DNA of 64,000 bases from Streptomyces canus (GTDB taxonomy: Bacteria; Actinomycetota; Actinomycetes; Streptomycetales; Streptomycetaceae), in assembly GCF_001514145.1 (NCBI RefSeq), contig NZ_KQ948662.1, positions 182,124-246,123 of the forward strand. The letters run 5' to 3'. Both the position numbers and the translations under genes were made by a program. Every line of letters begins with the position of its first letter. The first letter of the stretch is position 1. This document shows positions 7,447 to 15,324 of this stretch, in pieces. The notes beneath the pieces are model-generated. The model did no database searches, had not been told where the DNA came from, and saw only the letters and a program-made list of their open reading frames with translations.

Positions 7447-8243
7447 ACCACCAGGTGACCGAGGAACCCACGGCCGAGGCATCCACGGCCGAGGAGCCCA
7501 AGCGCGATGCGTCCAAGGCCGAGGCACCCCGCCCCGCGCAGGCCGTGCGCGTCGAGGGGCTGACCCGCTCCTTCGACGGCCGTGCCGTCATCGACGACCT
7601 CCGACTCGACGTCCGCGCAGGCGAGTTCGTGGCCCTGCTCGGCCGCAGCGGCTGCGGCAAGTCCACCCTGCTGCGCATCCTCGCCGGACTCGACCGGGAC
7701 ATCGAGGGCACCGTCCTGGTACCGCGCCGCAAGGCGGTCGCCTTCCAGGCACCCCGGCTGATGCCGTGGAAGAAGGTGTGGCGCAACGTCCTGCTCGGCC
7801 TGCCGGGCAAGCCCGCACGCGCCGTCGCCGACCAGGCCCTGGGGGAGGTCGGCCTGAGCCACCGCACGGACGCCTGGCCCAAGACCCTCTCCGGCGGCGA
7901 GGCCCAACGCGCCTCGCTGGCAAGGGCGTTGGTGCGCGAGCCCGATCTCCTGCTGCTGGACGAGCCGTTCGGCGCGCTCGACGCCCTCACCCGGATCAAG
8001 GCCCAGCGTCTGGTCGGGGAGTTGTGGCAGCGGCGCGGCTGCGCGGTGCTGCTCGTGACGCACGACGTCGAGGAGGCCGTGCTGCTCGCCGACCGTGTCC
8101 TCGTGATGGACGAGGGTGTCATCGCGCACGAGCAGGCCATCGACCTCGACCGGCCCCGCGACATCACCGATCCCCGGTTCGCGGAGATCCGCGGGCAGCT
8201 CCTGGAGCGCCTGGGCGTCGACACCGCAGCCGAAGCCGCCTGA
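7419..8243 (+). CDS. ssuB: sulfonate ABC transporter ATP-binding protein SsuB
   Basis: 274 residues from ATG 7419, overlapping ssuC by 28 nt; a GTG at 7443 overlapping the ssuC stop is an alternative start. A low-complexity Glu/Ala/Lys-rich extension of about 45 residues precedes the ATPase core. Walker A is GRSGCGKST, the Q-loop FQAPRLMPWKKV, signature LSGGEAQR, Walker B LLLLDEP, and H-loop LLVTHDVEEAV, all intact. It energises the SsuC channel. Overlap indicates translational coupling in the ssuCBA operon. Confidence 0.85.
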   Translation: MATDVHRPVNHQVTEEPTAEASTAEEPKRDASKAEAPRPAQAVRVEGLTRSFDGRAVIDDLRLDVRAGEFVALLGRSGCGKSTLLRILAGLDRDIEGTVLVPRRKAVAFQAPRLMPWKKVWRNVLLGLPGKPARAVADQALGEVGLSHRTDAWPKTLSGGEAQRASLARALVREPDLLLLDEPFGALDALTRIKAQRLVGELWQRRGCAVLLVTHDVEEAVLLADRVLVMDEGVIAHEQAIDLDRPRDITDPRFAEIRGQLLERLGVDTAAEAA

Positions 8244-8284
8244 ACTCCCCTACCCACACACCAAGTTCCACAGAACGGATCCCC

Positions 8285-9304
8285 ATGCGACGTCGCCTCG
8301 CCCCCGCCGCACTGCTCCTTCCCTTCGCTCTTCTGCTCACCGCCTGCGGCGGAAACGCCTCCGCCGGCACCGACACCGACGGCAAGGGCTCCCTCACGCT
8401 CAACGTCGGTGACCAGAAGGGTGGTTCGGAGGCGATCCTGCGAGCCGCCGGGGAGCTCGACAACCTTGACTACAAGATCAAGTGGTCTACCTTCACCTCC
8501 GGCCCGCCTCTTCTGGAGGCCGTCAACGCCAAGGCCGTCGACATCGGCGGCGTCGGCAACACCCCGCCGGTGTTCGCGGCCGGCGCCGACTCGAAGATCA
8601 CGGTGGTGGCGGCCTGGCACGGTACGTCCAAGGGCGACGCCATCCTCGTACCGAACGACTCCGAGCTGACCGGTCCGGCGCAGCTGAAGGGCAAGTCCGT
8701 CGCCGTGGCCCAGGGTTCGTCCGCCAACTACCAACTGGTCGCCTCCCTCAGGAAGGCCGGGCTCGGTCTGGGCGACGTGAAGGTCAAGTACCTCCAGCCG
8801 GCCGACGCCCTGGCCGCGTTCACCTCCGGCAAGGTCGACGCGTGGGCGGTGTGGGACCCGTACACCTCGCAGATCCTCCAGGCGAAGCAGGGTCGCGTGC
8901 TGACCACCGGGGACGGCATCACCAACGGCCTGACCTTCCAGGTGGCGGCGCCGAGCGCGCTGAAGGACAAGAAGAAGGTCGCCGCGATCAACGACTACCT
9001 GGAGCGGCTGCGACGCGCCTACAAGTGGGTCTACTCCCACGAGCCGGAGTGGGCGAAGGTCTGGGCGAAGGAGACCGGGCTGCCCGAGGACGTGGCGCTG
9101 GCCGCGGTGAAGCGCACCTACACCACCCGGGTCGCGGTGGCGGTGGACCAGCGGCTCATCGCCTCCGAACAGGAGATCGCGGACACCTTCACCGGCCTGA
9201 AGCTCATCCCCCGCAAGGTCGACTTCGGCGAATTCACGGACGCGCGGTTCAACGGCGGCCTCCCGCCGTCCACCACCACGCCCCGCCCCGCGGAGACGGA
9301 CTGA
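8285..9304 (+). CDS. ssuA: sulfonate ABC transporter substrate-binding lipoprotein SsuA
   Basis: 339 residues; start ATG 8285 is followed by a lipoprotein signal ending in the lipobox LLTACGG. The mature protein is a type 2 periplasmic-binding fold of the NMT1/SsuA family: LNVGDQKGGSEAIL near the N-terminus, AKAVDIGGVGNTPPVFAAGA, then KSVAVAQGSSANYQLV and DAWAVWDPYTSQ, which are typical. It lies 41 nt after ssuB and is third in the operon. Predicted to bind aliphatic sulfonates outside the membrane and deliver them to SsuC. Confidence 0.85.
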   Translation: MRRRLAPAALLLPFALLLTACGGNASAGTDTDGKGSLTLNVGDQKGGSEAILRAAGELDNLDYKIKWSTFTSGPPLLEAVNAKAVDIGGVGNTPPVFAAGADSKITVVAAWHGTSKGDAILVPNDSELTGPAQLKGKSVAVAQGSSANYQLVASLRKAGLGLGDVKVKYLQPADALAAFTSGKVDAWAVWDPYTSQILQAKQGRVLTTGDGITNGLTFQVAAPSALKDKKKVAAINDYLERLRRAYKWVYSHEPEWAKVWAKETGLPEDVALAAVKRTYTTRVAVAVDQRLIASEQEIADTFTGLKLIPRKVDFGEFTDARFNGGLPPSTTTPRPAETD

Positions 9305-9349
9305 CACGACCGCGGGAAGATCCAGCACCTCCGCACCGTTGGTAGAAAG

Positions 9350-10426
9350 GTGAACAACTTCCGCGAGGTCGAGGTCGTCGTCATAGGCGCTGGTCAGGCA
9401 GGTCTGTCCAGCGCCTATCACCTGCGCCGCACCGGTTTCGAGCCGGAACGCGACTTCGTGGTGCTGGACCACTCCCCCGCCCCGGGCGGCGCCTGGCAGT
9501 TCCGGTGGCCCTCGCTGACGTACGGCAAGGTCCACGGCATGCACGCGCTGCCGGGGATGGAGCTCACGGACGCCGATCCGCAGCGGCCGTCGTCGGAGGT
9601 GATCGCCGAGTACTTCACGGCGTACGAGCGCGCTTTCGACCTGCGGGTACGGCGGCCCGTCGATGTCCGTGCCGTACGCGAGGGTGACGAAGGGCGGCTG
9701 CTCGTCGAGGCCTCGGACGGGACCTGGTCGACCCGGGCGCTGATCAACGCCACCGGCACCTGGGACCGGCCGTTCTGGCCGCGCTATCCCGGCCAGGAGA
9801 CCTTCCGGGGGCGGCAGTTGCACACCGCGCAGTACCCCGGGCCCGAGGCGTTCGCCGGGCTGCGGGTGGTCGTGGTGGGCGGGGGCGCGTCGGGCACCCA
9901 GCACCTCATGGAGCTCGCCCCGTACGCGGCCGCCACCACGTGGGTCACCAGGCGTGAGCCCGTCTTCCGCGAGGGCCCCTTCAGCGAGGACGTCGGCCGG
10001 GAGGCCGTGGCGCTCGTCGAGGAGCGGGTACGGCAGGGACTGCCGCCGAAGAGCGTGGTGTCGGTGACCGGGCTGCCGCTCAACGACGCGGTCCGGCAGG
10101 CGATCACGGACGGGGTCCTGGACCGGCAGCCCATGTTCGACCGGATCACGCCCGAGGGCGTGGAGTGGAACGACGGGCGGCGTCTGGAGGCCGACGTAAT
10201 TCTGTGGGCGACCGGATTCCGGGCCGCCATCGATCACCTGGCTCCGCTGAAGCTGCGCGAGCCGGGTGGCGGGATCCGGGTCGAAGGCACGCGCGCGGTG
10301 GCCGACCCACGGATCCATCTCGTCGGCTACGGCCCGTCGGCGAGCACCATCGGCGCCAACCGCGCGGGCCGTGCGGCCGTGCGCGACATCAGGCGGCTGC
10401 TGACGACGGAACCCGTAGCAGCCTGA
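9350..10426 (+). CDS. flavin-containing monooxygenase (FAD/NAD(P)-binding)
   Basis: 358 residues from a GTG at 9350; AGAAAG immediately precedes, so spacing is poor, but no other in-frame start fits. FAD-binding GAGQAG is at residues 13-18, an NADPH site VVVVGGGASG is in the middle, and the late WATGF motif is present: the layout of class B flavin monooxygenases (single short form with PWxxxG replaced by the GAWQFRWPSL region). 45 nt after ssuA and co-directional, so it is likely cotranscribed. It may oxidise an organosulfur compound imported by SsuABC, although canonical desulfonation uses the two-component SsuDE. Substrate is inference. Confidence 0.75.
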   Translation: MNNFREVEVVVIGAGQAGLSSAYHLRRTGFEPERDFVVLDHSPAPGGAWQFRWPSLTYGKVHGMHALPGMELTDADPQRPSSEVIAEYFTAYERAFDLRVRRPVDVRAVREGDEGRLLVEASDGTWSTRALINATGTWDRPFWPRYPGQETFRGRQLHTAQYPGPEAFAGLRVVVVGGGASGTQHLMELAPYAAATTWVTRREPVFREGPFSEDVGREAVALVEERVRQGLPPKSVVSVTGLPLNDAVRQAITDGVLDRQPMFDRITPEGVEWNDGRRLEADVILWATGFRAAIDHLAPLKLREPGGGIRVEGTRAVADPRIHLVGYGPSASTIGANRAGRAAVRDIRRLLTTEPVAA

Positions 10427-10439
10427 CGCTCCGTCATCG

Positions 10440-11288
10440 TCACCCCGCCTTGGCCGACTTCTGCTGGTTCTTGTTGAACTCGGCCACGTTGCGCCGGTGT
10501 TCCTCGAAGCTGTTGGTGAAGCGGGTGTCCCCCGGCTTCACCGTCACGAAGTACAGCCAGTCCCCAGGGGGCGGGCTGATCGCCGCGCGCATCGCGTCCT
10601 CGCCCGGGTTGTCGATCGGGGTCGGCGGCAACCCCATGCGCTGGTACGAGTTGTAGGGGCTGTCGATCCGGAGGTCGGCGCTGGTCGTCCTCAGCGTGGA
10701 GCGGTTCAGCGCGTAGTTGATGGTGGAGTCCATCTGCAACGGCATCCCGCGCTCCAGGCGGTTGAAGATGACCCTGGCCACCTTCCCCATGTCGGCCTTG
10801 GCCGCCGCCTCGGCCTGAATGATGCTCGCGATGGTGACGGCCTGGTAGACGTTCATCGCGTTGCGCTGGGCGCCGGCCGCGACGGGGGCGCCCTTGAACT
10901 TCCGGTTCGCGGTGTCGACCATGAACGAGAGCAGCGCCTCGGGCGTCGTCTTCCTCCCGTTGCGCTCCAGCGGATACGTCGCCGGGAAGAGATAGCCCTC
11001 CGGGTTGCCCTCCGCCTCGTTGGGCAGCGTGAGGTGCACTTTCGCCAAGGACTTCTTGGCGGTGCCCGGGGGCTGGGCGAGGGCCTTGTCCACGGCGTCG
11101 TAGATCTGCCCGGCCCGCCAGCCCTCCGGGATCACCAGCGTGATGGGCTTCTTCTCCCCCTGGCTCTCCAGGCTCAGCAGCGGTACCGCCACGGCGGTGC
11201 CTGCCACGACGGCCCCGGTCGCGATGAGGACGAGTCGGCCCCGGCGCGTCAGTCGAATCGTGCTCCGTGGCGGAGTGTTCATGTGCAT
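10440..11288 (-). CDS. MltG-like endolytic transglycosylase (short form)
   Basis: 282 residues from ATG 11288 (second ATG at 11282). A basic N-terminus and one membrane segment (VLIATGAVVAGTAVAVPLL) anchor it, with an extracytoplasmic YceG/MltG domain: EGYLFPATY, ASIIQAEAA containing the catalytic Glu, VIFNRLERGMPLQMDSTINYAL, and the tail YFVTVKPGDTRFTNSFEEH. The enzyme cuts nascent glycan strands and sets chain length. It lacks the long proline-rich cytoplasmic region usual in the main Streptomyces MltG (the copy near aroE), so it is probably a second, shorter paralogue. Stands alone, leftward, convergent with the monooxygenase only 13 nt away. Confidence 0.85.
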   Translation of the reverse strand: MHMNTPPRSTIRLTRRGRLVLIATGAVVAGTAVAVPLLSLESQGEKKPITLVIPEGWRAGQIYDAVDKALAQPPGTAKKSLAKVHLTLPNEAEGNPEGYLFPATYPLERNGRKTTPEALLSFMVDTANRKFKGAPVAAGAQRNAMNVYQAVTIASIIQAEAAAKADMGKVARVIFNRLERGMPLQMDSTINYALNRSTLRTTSADLRIDSPYNSYQRMGLPPTPIDNPGEDAMRAAISPPPGDWLYFVTVKPGDTRFTNSFEEHRRNVAEFNKNQQKSAKAG

Positions 11289-11350
11289 GCGGGCACGGTA
11301 ACCCGCATATCGTCATAAACCAGGCATATCTTCGGCTTGTCGGATACGGT

Positions 11351-13189
11351 TCAGCTGGTCGGTTCCAGCTGCGCGTCCCCGTGTGCGGGGTCCAGTCGGG
11401 CGTCCCGGCGTACCAGCTCCGCGTACCGCCCGTCCCGTTCCAGCAGTTCCTCGTGCGTACCGCGTTCGGCCACCCGGCCGGAGTCGAGGACCACGATCTG
11501 GTCGGCGTCGCGGATGGTGGACAGGCGGTGCGCGATGGTGAGTGTGGTGCGGTTGGCCGAGAGCGCGTCGATGGCCGCCTGCACCGCGAACTCGGTCCGG
11601 GTGTCCAGGGCGCTGGTCGCCTCGTCCAGGATGAGGACGGGCGGGTCTCGCAGAATGGTCCGGGCGATCGCCAGGCGCTGCTTCTCACCGCCGGAGAACC
11701 GGTGGCCGCGCTCCCCGACGACCGTGTCGTACCCGTCCGGCAGCGAGGCGATGTGCTCGTGGATCTGGGCCGCCCGCGCCGCCTGCTCGATCTCCTCGTC
11801 GGTCGCCTCCGGCTTCGCGAAGCGGAGGTTGTCGGCGACCGAGGCGTGGAAGAGGTACGTCTCCTGGGAGACGACCCCGATGCCGCGTGCCAGGGTGTCG
11901 AAGTCCAGGTCGCGGACGTCGACCCCGTCGAGGGTGACCCGGCCGCCCGTCACGTCGTAGAGCCGCGGGACGAGATAACCGAGCGTGGACTTGCCGGCGC
12001 CGGTCGGGCCGACGACCGCGAGGCTGCTGCCGGCGGGGACGTCGATGTCGATGCCGCCGAGGATGGGGCCGCGCTGGTCGTCGTCGCTGTCATATCGGAA
12101 CTCCACGCCCTCCAGGCGGACCTCGCCCTTGACGCGGTCGAGGTGGACCGGGTCCTCCCGCTCGGTGATGTCGATCGGCAGGTCGAGGTACTCGAAGATG
12201 CGCTGGAAGAGCGCGAGCGAGGTCTGGATCTGGACGCCGGTCGACAGGAGGCTCACGGCCGGACGGAACAGGCCCTGCTGGAGCGAGACGAAGGCGACGA
12301 TGGTGCCGATGGAGATGTCCGGGCCGCCCGTCTGGAGGGCGAAGCCCGCGGTCCAGTAGATGATGGCGGGCATCGCGGACATGACGATCCCGATGACGGC
12401 CATGCGCCAGCGGCCGGCCATGTTCGACCGCACTTCGAGGTCGACCAGACCCTCGGACTCGTCGGCGAAGGACCGGGTGAGCGAGTCGGAGCGGCCCATG
12501 GTGCGGCCGAGCAGGATGCCGCTGACGGAGAGCGACTCGGTGACGGTCGCGGCCATCGCGGCCATCTGCTTCTGGCGTTGGGTGACGATCTTCTTGCGTT
12601 CCTTGCCGACCCGGCGGCTGATCCACACGAACACCGGGAGCAGCAGCAGCGAGACGACGGTCAGGCGCCAGTCGAGGGCGATCATCGCGACGATCGTGGC
12701 GATGACGCTGGTCAGGTTGGAGACCAGGGACGTGGCGGTCGAGGTGACGGTGGCCTGCATGCCGCCGATGTCGTTGGCGATGCGCGACTGCACCTCGCCG
12801 GTGCGGGTGCGGGTGAAGAACGCGAGCGACATGCGCTGCAGTCGGCCGTAGACCGCGGTGCGCAGGTCGTGCATGACGCGCTGGCCGACCGTCGTGGAGA
12901 TGAGGGTCTGCAGCACGCCGAAGATGCCGGTGAGGACGGCGCTCAGGATCATGCCCAGCGCGAGCAGGCTGAGCAGTCCGGTGCGGCCCTCCGGGATGGC
13001 CACGTCCAGCGTTTCCTTCAGCAGGAACGGGGTGGCCACGGTGACGAGGGAGGAGGCGCCGACCAGCAGGCCGACCACGGCGAGCTTGGCGCGGTAGGGC
13101 TTGAAGAGCCGGAGGATGCGGCGCACCTGACGGGGTTGGTCGGTCGAGGTGCCCGGGGTGGGGGTCCAGTCGATGTGATCGCGGGGCAT
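11351..13189 (-). CDS. ABC exporter, fused membrane and ATPase domains
   Basis: 612 residues; ATG 13189 is preceded by AGGAG. Residues about 25-330 form the six-helix type I exporter domain, about 350-600 the ATPase. All motifs are intact: Walker A GPTGAGKST, Q-loop VVSQETYLF, signature FSGGEKQR, Walker B VLILDEATSALD, H-loop TIAHRL. As a half-transporter it should work as a homodimer in drug or lipid export. Divergent from a MarR regulator with a palindromic site between them, which suggests MarR represses this pump and a small molecule relieves it; that is inference from layout. Confidence 0.85.
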   Translation of the reverse strand: MPRDHIDWTPTPGTSTDQPRQVRRILRLFKPYRAKLAVVGLLVGASSLVTVATPFLLKETLDVAIPEGRTGLLSLLALGMILSAVLTGIFGVLQTLISTTVGQRVMHDLRTAVYGRLQRMSLAFFTRTRTGEVQSRIANDIGGMQATVTSTATSLVSNLTSVIATIVAMIALDWRLTVVSLLLLPVFVWISRRVGKERKKIVTQRQKQMAAMAATVTESLSVSGILLGRTMGRSDSLTRSFADESEGLVDLEVRSNMAGRWRMAVIGIVMSAMPAIIYWTAGFALQTGGPDISIGTIVAFVSLQQGLFRPAVSLLSTGVQIQTSLALFQRIFEYLDLPIDITEREDPVHLDRVKGEVRLEGVEFRYDSDDDQRGPILGGIDIDVPAGSSLAVVGPTGAGKSTLGYLVPRLYDVTGGRVTLDGVDVRDLDFDTLARGIGVVSQETYLFHASVADNLRFAKPEATDEEIEQAARAAQIHEHIASLPDGYDTVVGERGHRFSGGEKQRLAIARTILRDPPVLILDEATSALDTRTEFAVQAAIDALSANRTTLTIAHRLSTIRDADQIVVLDSGRVAERGTHEELLERDGRYAELVRRDARLDPAHGDAQLEPTS

Positions 13190-13235
13190 GGTCTCCTACG
13201 GAGGGTGAGAGGGCGAGGACCAGCGGAGCCTAGCT

Positions 13236-13277
13236 CATTGTTACCTATGCTCACAATGAACGAGATCCTGATATTGT
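13236..13277. promoter_or_regulatory. MarR operator region with three ATTGT half-sites
   Basis: CATTGT (13236-13241) and ACAATG (13253-13258) form a 23-bp perfect dyad, and a third half-site ATTGT lies at 13273-13277, 7 nt before the marR ATG. The cluster sits between the divergent exporter and marR genes where a MarR dimer would block both promoters. Confidence 0.55.
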
Positions 13278-13283
13278 TCCCGC

Positions 13284-13721
13284 ATGGACACGCCCGATTC
13301 CGACAGCCTGCTCGCCGAGCAGTTGCTCAGGCTCACGCGCCGGGTGCACCGCATCCAGAAGCGCCAGCTTCATGAGCGCGGTCTCGGCGTGACTCCGGCC
13401 CAGTCCCGGCTGCTGCGCACCCTCGCGCACTGGGAGACGCCACCGCGCATGGCCGATCTCGCGGAGCGGCTCGAGGTGGTGCCGCGCGCGGTGACCACGC
13501 TCGTGGACGGGCTGGAGGCGAGCGGCAAGGTGCGCCGGGTTCCTGATCCGGCCAATCGCCGGGTGATCCGCATCGAGCTGACCGACGACGGAGTGAAGGT
13601 TCTTCAGGAACTGCACGCCGCGCGCAGGGCGGCCGCGGAGGAGATCCTCGCCCCCCTGACGGACCAGCAGCGCCGGGCGCTCGGCGGACTCCTGGACACC
13701 CTGGTGGACACGCACTGCTGA
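13284..13721 (+). CDS. MarR-family transcriptional regulator
   Basis: 145 residues. The winged helix region reads MADLAERLEVVPRAVTTLVDGLEASGKVRR followed by a wing PDPANRRVIRIELTDDG, the classical MarR signature (spread over residues 50-95). N- and C-terminal helices form the dimer interface. The gene starts 95 nt from the divergent ABC exporter and its operator-like dyads overlap its own promoter region, suggesting autorepression plus control of the pump. The stop codon forms part of a long bidirectional terminator. Confidence 0.85.
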   Translation: MDTPDSDSLLAEQLLRLTRRVHRIQKRQLHERGLGVTPAQSRLLRTLAHWETPPRMADLAERLEVVPRAVTTLVDGLEASGKVRRVPDPANRRVIRIELTDDGVKVLQELHAARRAAAEEILAPLTDQQRRALGGLLDTLVDTHC

Positions 13722-13774
13722 ACAGACCGCGGCCACCACTCCGTAACCCTGGAGCGGTGGCCGCGGTCTGTTCA
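13719..13774. terminator. 19-bp perfect hairpin, bidirectional terminator
   Basis: TGAACAGACCGCGGCCACC (13719-13737) pairs perfectly with 13756-13774; the 18-nt loop itself has a CTCC/GGAG extension. It begins with the marR stop codon and ends 11 nt before the dctA stop on the other strand, so it can end both convergent transcripts. Confidence 0.85.
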
Positions 13775-13784
13775 GGAACGCCGG

Positions 13785-15155
13785 TCAGCCGGCCTCGGAG
13801 ACCGCAGGCTCCTTGGTGCCCTCGGCCGGTACCTCGGCGAGCTGCTCCTGCGCCACGGGCTCGACGGTCTCACCGCCCAGCACCTTCTTCGCCCGCTCGA
13901 TGTCCAGCGCCCCCTCCCAGCGGGAGACCGCGAAGACCGCGACGCAGTTGCCGAGCAGGTTCGTCACGACGCGCATCGAGTCCATGATGCGGTCCACGCC
14001 GAGGAGCAGGGCGACCGCCCCGGCGGGGATGGCACCCAGCGAGGACGCCGTGGCGGACAGAGCGAGGAAGGCCGAGCCCGGGATGCCCGCCATGCCCTTG
14101 CTGGTCAGCATGAGCACCAGGACCACGGTGATCTGCTGGCTCAGGCTGAGGTCGACGCCGACCGCCTGGGCGATGAACAACGTGCCGATGGAGAGGTAGA
14201 GCGAGGCGCCGTCGAGGTTGAAGGAGTAGCCGGTGGGCAGCACCAGGCCCACCGCGTCGTCGCGGGCGCCGGCCTTGCGCAGCTTCTGCATCACGCGCGG
14301 CATGACGGACTCGGTGGACGCGGTGCCGAGCGCGAGGAGCATCTCCTCGCGGATGTAGCGCAGGAACTTCCAGAGGCTGAGCCCGGTGACCGCCTTGAGC
14401 GCGACGGCGAGCAGCACGATGAACAGGGCGGCGGCCGCGTAGCACAGGACGATCAACTTGGCGTAGGTCTCGATGACGCCGAGGCCGTACTGGCCGATCA
14501 GGACGGCCATCGCGCCGAACACCGCGATCGGCGCGAGGCGCATCACGAAGCCCACGACCGCGAAGATGATCTCCTGGGCCTGCTCGATGGCGGGCAGCAC
14601 CTGCGGGACCTTGGTGTGGCCGAGGTGCAGCAGCGCGGCGCCGACCAGACAGGCCAGGATGAGCACCTGGAGCAGGGAGTTCTCGGCGAAGGCGCCGATG
14701 AAACTGGTGGGCAGCGCGTTGACGATGAACTCGGTCGTCGAGGGAAGGTGCCCGCCGCCCGTCTTGGCGTCGACGGCGGCGGTGTTGAGCGTGGCCGGGT
14801 CGACGTGCATCCCCGAGCCGGGCTGGATCACATTGGCGGCGACCAGACCGATGACCAGCGCGAGGGTGCTCGCGACCTCGAACCAGATCAGCGCCTTGAG
14901 CCCGATCCGGCCGAACGCCTTCAGGTCACCGGCCTTCGCGATGCCGACGACGACCACACAGAACACGAGCGGCGAGATGATCGTCTTGATGAGCCGGGTG
15001 AAACCGTCGCCGAGCGGCTGCAGGTCCGAGGCGAAGCCGGGCCACAGCTTTCCGACGAGGACGCCGAGCACGAGGGCGCAGGCGACCTGCGCGAAGAGAG
15101 ACGTACGCAGTATGTGTGCGACGCGTCGCGGCAGGGACGGGACGGACGGCGGCAC
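13785..15155 (-). CDS. dctA: dicarboxylate:cation symporter DctA
   Basis: 456 residues from GTG 15155; another GTG at 15161 overlaps the AAGGAG ribosome binding site, so the second is preferred. A DAACS-family transporter with about eight membrane spans and two re-entrant loops: GTASTESVMPRVM, the NMDGT-like SFNLDGASLYL and the second loop SKGMAGIPGSAFLAL are conserved. It imports C4-dicarboxylates (succinate, fumarate, malate) with protons or sodium. A Glu/Pro/Val-rich tail is cytoplasmic. Two inverted repeats lie within 75 bp upstream. Glutamate transport is an alternative within this family. Confidence 0.85.
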   Translation of the reverse strand: MPPSVPSLPRRVAHILRTSLFAQVACALVLGVLVGKLWPGFASDLQPLGDGFTRLIKTIISPLVFCVVVVGIAKAGDLKAFGRIGLKALIWFEVASTLALVIGLVAANVIQPGSGMHVDPATLNTAAVDAKTGGGHLPSTTEFIVNALPTSFIGAFAENSLLQVLILACLVGAALLHLGHTKVPQVLPAIEQAQEIIFAVVGFVMRLAPIAVFGAMAVLIGQYGLGVIETYAKLIVLCYAAAALFIVLLAVALKAVTGLSLWKFLRYIREEMLLALGTASTESVMPRVMQKLRKAGARDDAVGLVLPTGYSFNLDGASLYLSIGTLFIAQAVGVDLSLSQQITVVLVLMLTSKGMAGIPGSAFLALSATASSLGAIPAGAVALLLGVDRIMDSMRVVTNLLGNCVAVFAVSRWEGALDIERAKKVLGGETVEPVAQEQLAEVPAEGTKEPAVSEAG

Positions 15156-15181
15156 GGGCACTCCTTGAGCGACGGGGGACG

Positions 15182-15228
15182 CGCAGAAGCATGGGGGATA
15201 CTTCTGCGATACGGAAAGCGGTTTCCGT
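15182..15228. promoter_or_regulatory. tandem inverted repeats upstream of dctA
   Basis: CGCAGAAG-N11-CTTCTGCG (15182-15208) and ACGGAAA-GCGG-TTTCCGT (15211-15228) are two adjacent perfect dyads just upstream of the dctA start. They may be operators for dctA control or 5' UTR hairpins. No regulator gene for them is nearby other than marR beyond dctA. Confidence 0.4.
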
Positions 15229-15324
15229 GGCGATCACTCTGGAGGGACCGTTGATCACGCGCAAGACCGTCGCGTTTCGGCCGTGTAAATCACTGCATCT
15301 GTGACACATCGCACACAACTCGCC

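Noticed and set aside
7433..10318. 961-codon open frame on the minus strand
   Set aside because: Antisense to ssuB, ssuA and the monooxygenase, whose domains are intact on the plus strand.
15299..15316. possible CRP-like site (TGTGACACATCGCACA)
   Set aside because: It lacks the expected G in the right half and lies after the glycoamidase stop rather than before a gene.
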